DNA from: Saprospirales bacterium
Lineage (GTDB): Bacteria; Bacteroidota; Bacteroidia; Chitinophagales; Saprospiraceae
Direction of reading: 5' to 3'
NCBI GenBank assembly: GCA_016711045.1
Contig: JADJTT010000011.1
Span: forward strand, 62,001 to 126,000
Length of the DNA stretch: 64,000 bases
Positions 9,282-16,595 of the stretch are shown piece by piece; the stretch's first letter is position 1; every line of letters begins with the position of its first letter. Both the position numbers and the translations under genes were made by a program. The notes below the pieces were generated by a model. That model was not told the origin of the DNA and ran no database searches. It was given only the letters and a program-made list of their open reading frames with translations.

Positions 9282-10820
9282 ATGGCGGAAAAAAACAGGA
9301 TACGACTTAGTGAATTTCCCCGCACCTTCTGGGCGATCAATACCATGGAGATCTTCGAACGCATGGCCTGGTATGGCTTTTTTGCGGTCTCCTCCCTTTA
9401 CATCACCGGCGCAGTTGCAGACGGCGGGCTCGGGTTTACGGATGAAGACCGGGGCGTATTGCAAGGGGTAACCACCTTTTTTCTCTATCTTTTTCCCGTC
9501 GTCACCGGCGCGCTAGCCGATCGCTATGGCTATAAACGGATGCTTTATACCGCCTTCGCGGTGTTAGTGCCTGCCTATTTACTCCTGGGGCAGTTCAAAA
9601 CGTTCCCCTCTTTCTTTCTGGCTTTTATGCTGGTCGCAGTGGGCGCTGCGATGTTCAAACCCGTGGTGATCGGTACGGTATCGCGCACCACGAGCGACCG
9701 AACCTCCTCCATGGGGTTCGGGATCTTCTACATGATGGTCAATATCGGCGGATTTGTGGGTCCCATCGTGGCGGGTATCGTGCGCGGGTGGGATTGGAAG
9801 TACGTCTTCATGGCCTCCTCCGGATGGATTGCCATAAACTTTATCGTGGTGACCTTTTTCTTTAAAGAACCAACTTCGGAAAGCGCTTCCGCCAATCCGC
9901 GTACGCTGAAAAAGGTCTTGTCTGATATGGTGGAAGTACTTGGTAACGGCCGTTTCTTCCTGTTCGTCTTTGGGTTGCTGGCCTTTCTCGTGTTGGGCTC
10001 CAAATACACCTCCGACGGCAGTTTTACCTGGAACCATATCTGGATCATCTCCGGTATATGGATAGCGCTCAATTTTGGATTTGATTTTCTCCTGCGCATG
10101 AATAAAGATGCGAACCGCAAATTCTGGATGTTACAGCCCATGAAACTGGGCGACTGGCGGTTTGCCCTTTTCCTGCTCATCATGTCGGGTTTTTGGACCT
10201 GCTTCAACCAGTTATTCTACACCCTTCCCCTGCATATCCGGGACTTTACGGATACCTCTGACGTCATGTCGGGTCTTACCAACTTCCTGAACGCTATCGG
10301 CCTTCCCAATGCAGCCGCTGCAATAGGCAACTCCATGAAAACCAAAGGACAGATCAATCCCGAATACATGATCAATTTCAATGCCGGAGCGATTATTGTG
10401 TTCCAGGTACTGATATCTTATCTCGTGAGCCGGCTGAAGGCCTTCACCACGATCTTCTGGGGGGTCATGATCACCGTGGTCAGCTTCTCGGTACTTATTT
10501 TTGGAAATGTAGGCTGGATCGTGCTTGGAGGTATTATCATCTTCTCGTTTGGAGAAATGATGGCGAGTCCCAAATCAAAAGAATACACCGGAAAGATCGC
10601 ACCACCGGATAAAGTGGCCCTGTATATGGGGTATTTCTACTGGTGTGTAGCCCTTGGCAACCTTTTTGGTGGCATTCTATCCGGACAACTCTACGGCAAA
10701 CTCGCCCGGGATATGGGCAGGCCCGATATCATGTGGGCATTGTTTGCCGGGTTGGCATTGTTTTCAGCCCTGGCTGTTTTTATGTATGACCGGCTGGTGA
10801 TTAAGAAAATCAGCAAATAA
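9282..10820 (+). CDS. POT/PTR-type major facilitator transporter
   Basis: 512 residues with about twelve to fourteen hydrophobic helices and no signal peptide. The opening FWAINTMEIFERMAWYGFF resembles proton-coupled oligopeptide transporters (typical FxFxExxERFSYYG). GALADRYGYKRML matches the MFS loop 2-3 motif, and IFYMMVNIGGFVGP fits the POT signature FYxxINxG. The likely role is proton-driven uptake of small peptides or related substrates at the inner membrane; substrate cannot be read from sequence. It stands 54 bases after the DUF1501 gene and is followed by a strong terminator-like hairpin at 10858-10902, so it is probably the last gene of its unit. Confidence 0.88.
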   Translation: MAEKNRIRLSEFPRTFWAINTMEIFERMAWYGFFAVSSLYITGAVADGGLGFTDEDRGVLQGVTTFFLYLFPVVTGALADRYGYKRMLYTAFAVLVPAYLLLGQFKTFPSFFLAFMLVAVGAAMFKPVVIGTVSRTTSDRTSSMGFGIFYMMVNIGGFVGPIVAGIVRGWDWKYVFMASSGWIAINFIVVTFFFKEPTSESASANPRTLKKVLSDMVEVLGNGRFFLFVFGLLAFLVLGSKYTSDGSFTWNHIWIISGIWIALNFGFDFLLRMNKDANRKFWMLQPMKLGDWRFALFLLIMSGFWTCFNQLFYTLPLHIRDFTDTSDVMSGLTNFLNAIGLPNAAAAIGNSMKTKGQINPEYMINFNAGAIIVFQVLISYLVSRLKAFTTIFWGVMITVVSFSVLIFGNVGWIVLGGIIIFSFGEMMASPKSKEYTGKIAPPDKVALYMGYFYWCVALGNLFGGILSGQLYGKLARDMGRPDIMWALFAGLALFSALAVFMYDRLVIKKISK

Positions 10821-10950
10821 TTTTCAGTTTTTAATTTTTAATTTTCAGTTATACTAAAGGAAAAGTGGTTTGCCAGCCGCTGGCTCGCAAACCACTTTTC
10901 TTTGAGTATATACTGGACTGCAACTGAAAATTAAAAACTGAAAACTAAAA
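10821..10950. repeat. Nested inverted repeat flanking the terminator hairpin
   Basis: An AT-rich block just after the transporter stop (TTTTCAGTTTTTAATTTTT, then ATTTTCAGT) recurs in inverted form at 10922-10950 (ACTGAAAATTAAAAACTGAAAAC). Between them lies the GC-richer hairpin listed separately. The whole 130 bases can fold as one long interrupted stem, as in a small palindromic element of MITE type, but no terminal duplication or transposase is visible. Confidence 0.55.
10858..10902. terminator. Rho-independent terminator hairpin
   Basis: The arms AAAAGTGGTTTGC (10861-10873) and GCAAACCACTTTT (10887-10899) pair perfectly over 13 bases with a 13-base loop, and the right arm runs into a T-rich tract. 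It lies 40 bases after the transporter stop and would end that transcript. The left-hand A tract makes it able to work in both directions. Confidence 0.7.
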
Positions 10951-10964
10951 ACTCTAAAAAAGGA

Positions 10965-11327
10965 ATGAGTCAGAATCCAATCAATCTAATCGTGCGTTTT
11001 GCCCTGGAGATCGTGATTTGGGTGGCGTTGGGCATGTGGGGATACCACAAGGGGGAAGGGTGGAAAGGAATTGTCCTGGCGATCTTACTTCCTGTGGCTG
11101 GCGCCGCCATTTGGGGTATTTTCAGGACAGTTGGCGACCATGGACGTGGATTGGTAGAAACGCCGGGCCTCATCCGGTTTGCGATGGAAATGCTCTTTTT
11201 TACCGCAGCTGCCTGGGTCCTTTACGATCTGGGCTACCAAACCTCCAGTTTTGCTTTTATCGCAGTTTCCCTTTTGCACTATATTTTATCGTATGACAGG
11301 GTGGTTTTTCTGATATCAGGAGAGTGA
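10965..11327 (+). CDS. YrdB/DUF2568 family membrane protein
   Basis: 120 residues with four hydrophobic helices and short loops, the size and layout of the YrdB (DUF2568) family. Family features are the N-terminal LIVRFALEIVIWVALGMWGY helix, the charged loop with GIFRTVGDHGR, and a third helix starting PGLIRFAMEMLFFTAA. An AAGGA Shine-Dalgarno-like stretch lies a few bases before ATG 10965. The function of the family is unknown. It is isolated between two hairpins, so probably transcribed alone. Confidence 0.85.
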   Translation: MSQNPINLIVRFALEIVIWVALGMWGYHKGEGWKGIVLAILLPVAGAAIWGIFRTVGDHGRGLVETPGLIRFAMEMLFFTAAAWVLYDLGYQTSSFAFIAVSLLHYILSYDRVVFLISGE

Positions 11328-11330
11328 GGA

Positions 11331-11378
11331 GTGAAGAGTGAAGGGTGAAGAGAAAACTCCTCACCCTTCACCCTTCAC
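11331..11378. terminator. Long imperfect hairpin between convergent genes
   Basis: Arms of 22 bases (11331-11352 and 11357-11378) made of GTGAAG/GGTGAAG-type repeats pair with three mismatches and a 4-base loop. It sits between the convergent DUF2568 gene and the minus-strand lipoprotein gene, the right place for a two-way terminator. T-tracts are weak, so transcription termination is inferred from position and stem strength. Confidence 0.55.
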
Positions 11379-11384
11379 TGACCA

Positions 11385-12479
11385 TTAATGGTGCCCACCA
11401 GGACCGCCATTACCACCAGGACCGCCGTGTCCACCATGTCCATCGTTATCATCATCTCCACCGGGACCACCGTTGCCGCCGGGGCCATCGTTATCACAGT
11501 CGTGTAAAAAAGTGCCGGCTGCATCGAACAGCAGGATTTGGCCATCTGACAATTCCACTGCAAAAAATCCATTCAGCTTCACAACCACGGTTTGGATCGT
11601 CAAGTCCGGGAAAGTAATTGCCACATAATCTTGAGCAGCTTGCGGAAGATCAGCTATCGTTACGGTATCGCCGGTCATACAGCCCGGATGCGGGTTGGGA
11701 TGTGGACCAGGATATTCGCCACAAAGGTGTATAAATACGCCCTCGGGGCTGAATAACAGAATGGCGCCGTCAGACAATTCCACCGCAAACACGCCGATGG
11801 GCTTCACCACGACGGTTTGAATGGTCAGATCGGGATAAGTTGCGAGCAGGAAATCCTGTGCAGCTTGCGGAAGGTCCGTTGCTGCTACCGTATCCCCTTC
11901 CATACAGCCGGGATGGGGAGGTGGCGGTCCGCCGGGGCACTCGCCGCAGAGGGTGAGGAATACGCCGTCGGCATCAAAGATCAGCGTGGCGCCATCGGAA
12001 AGTTCTACTCCATATTTGCCAGAAGGCTTCACCACTGCCACGGTAATAGTAGCATCGGGATAAAAGGCAACCACGTGGTCGGTAATAGCGGTAGGAAGGG
12101 TTGCCAGATCAATGGTATCGCCTTTCATGCAACCACCATGGTGGGGTGGATGTGGGCCACCGAAACCGCCGGGACCATCACCGGCGCCCAGGCACTCCTG
12201 ATTCCGGTTGAAGTAGAGGAAGAAATTGTTTTCCAACATGACTTCATACCCTAGTTTCTGCACCAATGAAGCGCTTTCTACAGATAAGGGCGCATAATTG
12301 GTCGACACGTAGTTCGCGATCTCCGCAGGTAATGCGTCGGGATTGATCGTTGTTTTCGCGGCAGAAGTGGCGATTTGCTGGATGAGCGCATCGTCTTGCA
12401 AAAGCAATCCATCTTGCTGACAGGCGAAAAATAGAATCCCTGTGCTTGCCAGTAGCAAGCCAAAAAGAATTTTCTTCAT
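11385..12479 (-). CDS. Lipoprotein with tandem PepSY-like repeats and a Gly/His/Asp-rich tail
   Basis: 364 residues. Residues 1-20 are a lipoprotein signal peptide (lipobox LFFAC, Cys20). A first PepSY-like unit (about 45-95, LPAEIANYVSTNYA) is followed by three clear copies of a roughly 70-residue unit, each introduced by GCM-x-GDT and containing LPxAxxDxxxxxxPDxTI, VxVVKxxGxxxVELSDG and a LxFxxxGxFL strand; copies are separated by Gly/Pro/His linkers ending in HPGCM. The last 30 residues are almost only Gly, His, Asp, Asn and Pro, a composition suited to metal binding. Putative PepSY-like proteins in Bacteroidota are exported and of unknown function. It is downstream of the sigma/anti-sigma pair, 130 bases away, and could belong to that regulon; this is inference. 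Confidence 0.85.
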   Translation of the reverse strand: MKKILFGLLLASTGILFFACQQDGLLLQDDALIQQIATSAAKTTINPDALPAEIANYVSTNYAPLSVESASLVQKLGYEVMLENNFFLYFNRNQECLGAGDGPGGFGGPHPPHHGGCMKGDTIDLATLPTAITDHVVAFYPDATITVAVVKPSGKYGVELSDGATLIFDADGVFLTLCGECPGGPPPPHPGCMEGDTVAATDLPQAAQDFLLATYPDLTIQTVVVKPIGVFAVELSDGAILLFSPEGVFIHLCGEYPGPHPNPHPGCMTGDTVTIADLPQAAQDYVAITFPDLTIQTVVVKLNGFFAVELSDGQILLFDAAGTFLHDCDNDGPGGNGGPGGDDDNDGHGGHGGPGGNGGPGGHH

Positions 12480-12609
12480 GTGATTGTGAATTTAAAGGAT
12501 TAAAACAGTTCGGGATATTGCGGTTAAGCTATACTGAACCGCAATGGGTTTCTACTGTTGTAGGTGAAGGGGCTTTTTCAAAGGTTGCATATGCTCCCAT
12601 ATTAATTAT

Positions 12610-14028
12610 TCAAAACCGATAGTTCAGCCCTGCGCTGGCGCCGAGTGAAAAATCGCTGGGGTCCTTGAACAGGCCGTCGACCTTTTTGGTGAGGGCTCCG
12701 GAAAATGAAGGCATCAGGGTGACCTGCCAGGAGGACGTCAACCCATAAGCCAGGCCGGCGCTGAGGTAATAATCGAATGAAACCGGATTGAGGAAAGCAT
12801 TTTCCACCGCTACGCTTTGGCTCTCATAGGGTTGAAATTTTTGGTTATTAAAGAATAGTCCGCTCACCCGGGTCTGATAATCCAGACCGACATTGGCCAG
12901 CAGCCCTGCTCTCAACTGTCCGGAAAGGCGCCCCTGCCCTACCTGATAGCCCAGGACCAGTGGAACGCTTATAAGCTCCATCTTTTCTTTGGTAGTGATC
13001 GAAACCTCCAGCTCTTCCTGGTTGGAGATCATTTCACCGGGGTTTGTTTGCTCGGCGCTGAGCGATACATAGACCGTTCCGGAAGGCGACTGGAGGTAAT
13101 ACTCAAAATGGTGTGGCTCTTCTCCATGCGGACCGCCCCCATGTTCCTTCCGTTCGCCGAATTTCAGTTCAGGGTTGTGGGAATAGCTGGATTCAACACG
13201 CCGATATTGCAGGCCGGATTCCAGCGACCAATTTTTGCCCATGCCGTAATTCACTGTAAACCCGGCATTCATACTCCGGGAGTATACCACGATTTCTTTG
13301 TCAACGGTCTTGATATGTTCTTCCTCCTGCCCATGACCGGGGCTTTCGCCTGATTCTTTAACCCGGGAATAGGTCGTATGGGCAAGTCCCGCCTGCACTC
13401 CGACTGAAATTTTTGCATTGGTTTTTTTCCTGAAGACCTCTATAGGCATAAGGGCTTTGCCAGACAAGTTCGGCTCCCCATGGGGCAACCAACCGAATGG
13501 CAGCGAAAGCGCATCGAATGGGATAAGCGGAGCCCCCGGAAAATCGGCCAGGATGTTTTCTATGGCCGCCAAACGGGGCGTAACAGATCCAGCCGGATTT
13601 GCCGGAGGTACCGGATTTTTTTCATCTGGTTGGGGTGCATACACCACTTCGACTGGAGGAGTCAGGTCGGGAAAAAGCGCGTTTTGCTTTTCCTGAACCT
13701 CCCTATGCAATTGAGCATATGCTTCCGTTTGCTCCCGGAGGTTTTGCAGATCCGTTCGCGTGCAGTTGAGTTCTTCAGCCAACCGGGTGATCTCGGCCTT
13801 ATGGTCAAGGTATTGAAATACGGAAAAACCGATCAAGAGAATGGCCGCGATCCCTGCAGCCCATTTTTGCAGGACAGCTACCCTCGTGGCCACCCCTACA
13901 GGTGCTGCTGCAGGCGGGAGGCCCGCCTCTATTTTATCCCATAATCCTGCAGAAGGATTCTCCTCATATTGTTCCAGCGCCTTTTGCAGGAATTTTTCAA
14001 GGTTGTCGTTCGGTAAATTTTTCTCCAT
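12610..14028 (-). CDS. Membrane-anchored ECF sigma partner with outer-membrane-barrel-like C-terminal domain
   Basis: 472 residues. The first 55 residues are hydrophilic with an anti-sigma-like helical region (LEKFLQKALEQYEENPSAGLWDKIE). One membrane helix follows at about 60-78 (AAGIAAILLIGFSVFQYL), then a coiled coil to about 120 and a Pro-rich linker. The last 270 residues look like a beta-barrel porin-type domain (PorT/outer membrane beta-barrel): alternating aromatic strands, GMGKNWSLESGLQYRR, LISVPLVLGYQVG and a terminal FSLGASAGLNYRF ending in Phe. It starts 12 bases after the sigma gene, so they are co-transcribed. Known Bacteroidota sigma neighbours with this layout are annotated as hypothetical or porin-family. 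Whether the C-terminal part truly inserts in the outer membrane while the helix sits in the inner one is an open question. Confidence 0.85.
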   Translation of the reverse strand: MEKNLPNDNLEKFLQKALEQYEENPSAGLWDKIEAGLPPAAAPVGVATRVAVLQKWAAGIAAILLIGFSVFQYLDHKAEITRLAEELNCTRTDLQNLREQTEAYAQLHREVQEKQNALFPDLTPPVEVVYAPQPDEKNPVPPANPAGSVTPRLAAIENILADFPGAPLIPFDALSLPFGWLPHGEPNLSGKALMPIEVFRKKTNAKISVGVQAGLAHTTYSRVKESGESPGHGQEEEHIKTVDKEIVVYSRSMNAGFTVNYGMGKNWSLESGLQYRRVESSYSHNPELKFGERKEHGGGPHGEEPHHFEYYLQSPSGTVYVSLSAEQTNPGEMISNQEELEVSITTKEKMELISVPLVLGYQVGQGRLSGQLRAGLLANVGLDYQTRVSGLFFNNQKFQPYESQSVAVENAFLNPVSFDYYLSAGLAYGLTSSWQVTLMPSFSGALTKKVDGLFKDPSDFSLGASAGLNYRF

Positions 14029-14040
14029 AGCGTGTTAATT

Positions 14041-14583
14041 TCAACTGGCCAGGGCTTTGTCCAACATGTTTTTCAAATACACCTTGGCGCGGCTCAATTG
14101 GGATTTTGAGGTGCCCTCTGAAATCCCCAAAGTTTGGGCTATTTGTTCGTGCGTATATCCCTCCATTACATACAGGTTGAGCACCGTTCGAAACCCGGCA
14201 GGCATTTTCTGAATGTATTGGAGTACTAACTGCACCATATCTTCTGAAAACAGGGATTGGTCTTCCTGATCTGAATCCGGTTCTTCACTCTGCCCCAATT
14301 CGCTCGTCGGCACCTGCCGCTTTTGTCGTCTCAAATATTGGAGAGAAACGTTGAGTACCACCTTTCGCATCCACCCTTCAAAACTCCCCAACATCTTGTA
14401 TTGGTGAAGGTCTTTAAATACCTGGATAAACCCCTCTTGCAACATATCTTCCGCATCCTGCCGGTTGTCGGCATAACGAAGGCACACGGCAAAGAGCTTG
14501 CCCTTGTATAGATCATACAATTGCCGCTGTGCAAGCCGTTCCCCACGCTTGCACGCTTCGAGAATATCGTTCAGTTCAGGCAA
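14041..14583 (-). CDS. ECF-type RNA polymerase sigma factor
   Basis: 180 residues with both conserved ECF regions. Region 2 lies at about 22-90 (LYDLYKGKLFAVCLRYADNRQDAEDMLQEGFIQVF, then WMRKVVLNVSLQYLRRQ for -10 recognition). Region 4 lies at about 122-172 (MPAGFRTVLNLYVMEGYTHEQIAQTLGIS, then SQLSRAKVYLK, the helix-turn-helix). Between them is an acidic linker of about 20 residues. The gene is followed after 12 bases by its probable anti-sigma partner, the usual ECF arrangement, so its activity is likely held at the membrane until an envelope signal releases it. It is divergent from the polysaccharide locus starting at 14718, whose promoter it could serve; this is inference only. Confidence 0.93.
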   Translation of the reverse strand: MPELNDILEACKRGERLAQRQLYDLYKGKLFAVCLRYADNRQDAEDMLQEGFIQVFKDLHQYKMLGSFEGWMRKVVLNVSLQYLRRQKRQVPTSELGQSEEPDSDQEDQSLFSEDMVQLVLQYIQKMPAGFRTVLNLYVMEGYTHEQIAQTLGISEGTSKSQLSRAKVYLKNMLDKALAS

Positions 14584-14717
14584 ATTCGTTTTCCGTCTTT
14601 GAGCGTTTAGGTATCTCTTTCTTTATCTTGGTGCACGTAGCAACAAAAGGGTTGCATGAAGATATAATAAACGCCCCTTTTTCTTCGCTATATAGTTCCA
14701 CCAACATACCCCCTGCC

Positions 14718-15242
14718 ATGAAACGGATCATTTTTTTCTCCCTGCTCCTCTTCTCACTCTCTTCCTGCATGACCATCGGTTTTCAAGTCCCACAGCCGGC
14801 AGGAAAAAAAGCGCTGGATAAATTCCCGCAGTCCATACTCGGCGTGTACGCCGATCAGCCTTTTGGGCGAGATACCGGATTGATGGTGTCGAGCCATTCC
14901 GTATTTCTAACTGGACCGGAGGATATGAGAGGCGAACTCTTTTTGAGTGACACCCTGATTTTGAAAAAATACAAGGGGTACTACATTGCCAATTATTGGG
15001 ACAATGAAAAGCGCTGTTGGATCATCCATCCCTTTACCCAAAAGGGAAATCAGTTAGTTATGCTCAACCTGAATTTTAATAAAGAAGAAGCCGTTTCAAC
15101 CTTTTCTGCCTTCACCCCCATTGTCCGCCAGGATACGGACCTGATCGTGCTCGATCCAACCCGTAAGGCCTTTAAACGGATGCTGAAAGACCCTATGCTT
15201 TGGGAAGCACATACAATGTATCGGGTCCGACAAAATAGATAG
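14718..15242 (+). CDS. Lipoprotein of unknown function, first gene of a candidate polysaccharide operon
   Basis: 174 residues from ATG 14718; open frame continues upstream but runs into the divergent sigma gene and lacks a signal peptide there. The start chosen gives a textbook lipoprotein signal (MKRIIFFSLLLFSLSSC, Cys17). The mature part is a small mixed alpha/beta domain with no motif I recognise. It is followed 36 bases later by the TPR/barrel gene on the same strand, so it is likely the first gene of that unit and might act as the outer-membrane lipoprotein that many polysaccharide exporters need. That role is inferred from position alone. Confidence 0.8.
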   Translation: MKRIIFFSLLLFSLSSCMTIGFQVPQPAGKKALDKFPQSILGVYADQPFGRDTGLMVSSHSVFLTGPEDMRGELFLSDTLILKKYKGYYIANYWDNEKRCWIIHPFTQKGNQLVMLNLNFNKEEAVSTFSAFTPIVRQDTDLIVLDPTRKAFKRMLKDPMLWEAHTMYRVRQNR

Positions 15243-15278
15243 GGTAACTTCCTTACCTTGCACGGGAAAACATACTGG

Positions 15279-16595
15279 ATGAAATATGTCCTGTGCATAG
15301 CCGCCTTGTCGCTACTGCCTGTCAAAGCATTTTTACAAATAGAAGACACGCTTTCCCTGATCAGCTCCAACGCCTACGCACTCCACCTCGAAGATGGGCG
15401 AAAACTTTGGGAAATGGGCAAGCTCAGGCCCGCCGAAACCGAACTCCGGGCATACCTGGAGCACGACCCCGGACACCTCGAGGCTAATACCCTTCTGGCC
15501 TATATCTATTTGTGGAACGGTCATACGCTCAAAGCTAAAAATTTGGCCTATTGGCTGCTGGAACAGGATCCCCAAAATGCCCGGGCCCAGCGTATCCTCT
15601 CCGAGGTCCAAACGCAAACCATACCCCATTTGAGTCTAAACCCTTCCTGGTCGACCGACGATCAACCTATGGACACCTACCAAGTGGGGTTAGAAACAGG
15701 CTGGTATCAATCCTGGCTGCTGGCGCCTACACTTCAACTGCGACTCAGGCAAGTCCAGACCGACTCGGCCGGTTATACCTTCTTTCAAACTTCCCTCGGC
15801 AACCAGTTTTACCTGAGCCGAACCCAAACCCGAATCTCCATCCATACAGGGCTTTTCGATTCCTTTTCCATAGCCGGAAAGCAGTCCCTTACCTGGGGAG
15901 TTCGCTTATACCAACCGCTCCCGGCTCATTTCTCCCTGGAGGTTGGTTTTGAAAAAAGGCCCTATCTAAACACGCTGCAAAGTATCCAGCAAACCCTCAC
16001 CGACCGCTTTGCCCAATTGGCCATCCACTATAACCATTCGGATAAATGGCTGGGAAAAGCGGCCCTGGAACGGCAAATCTTCCCCGACAAAAACGCGGTA
16101 CAAACGGCTTACGCCTGGTTGCTGGCGCCACTACTGGATCGTTGGAGCCTCCGACTACAAGCCGGGTACGGATATACCTATGCCAATGCAGGAGAAAACC
16201 GGTTTCGGCCCTTGAACCCCTACGATCCAACCCTGCCGGATGCCACCCCAGTAGAAGGGATCTACGACCCCTATTTCACGCCTCACAACCAACAGATCCA
16301 CGCCTTGCTGGCGGCTGTTCAATACACGCATTGGGAAAAACTCCGTATTTCCCTTCGGGGTAGCGCGGGCATTTTCGCCACTGCCGGCATTCCGTATTTT
16401 TATCCTAATAATGACGGGACAGAATATCAGCGAGATTTCCAAACAGACCATTACTTTCCTTTTGAAATACACGTCGAAACAGAATGGAAAATAAACGCGG
16501 AAAGCAAGATCGCCCTTACCTATAGCGTTCAGCAATTCTTGTTTTACACCATACATTCTGTAGGTTTGCGCTACCAACACTATTTTCTTCCATGA
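15279..16595 (+). CDS. TPR-containing outer-membrane beta-barrel protein, YaiO family-like
   Basis: 438 residues. ATG 15279 is preferred over a TTG 21 bases earlier because it begins a clean signal peptide (MKYVLCIAALSLLPVKAF). Residues about 40-115 form two TPR-like helical hairpins (LWEMGKLRPAETELRAYLEHDPGHLEANTLL split over two repeats; AKNLAYWLLEQDPQNARAQRIL). The remaining 310 residues are beta strands with aromatic girdles, ending in LRYQHYFLP, typical of YaiO-type barrels. This TPR-plus-barrel design is that of the outer-membrane exporters of synthase-dependent exopolysaccharides (BcsC, PgaA). The next gene, a processive-type glycosyltransferase, overlaps its stop codon by four bases (ATGA), which supports a joint function in making and exporting a glycan. 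Confidence 0.85.
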   Translation: MKYVLCIAALSLLPVKAFLQIEDTLSLISSNAYALHLEDGRKLWEMGKLRPAETELRAYLEHDPGHLEANTLLAYIYLWNGHTLKAKNLAYWLLEQDPQNARAQRILSEVQTQTIPHLSLNPSWSTDDQPMDTYQVGLETGWYQSWLLAPTLQLRLRQVQTDSAGYTFFQTSLGNQFYLSRTQTRISIHTGLFDSFSIAGKQSLTWGVRLYQPLPAHFSLEVGFEKRPYLNTLQSIQQTLTDRFAQLAIHYNHSDKWLGKAALERQIFPDKNAVQTAYAWLLAPLLDRWSLRLQAGYGYTYANAGENRFRPLNPYDPTLPDATPVEGIYDPYFTPHNQQIHALLAAVQYTHWEKLRISLRGSAGIFATAGIPYFYPNNDGTEYQRDFQTDHYFPFEIHVETEWKINAESKIALTYSVQQFLFYTIHSVGLRYQHYFLP

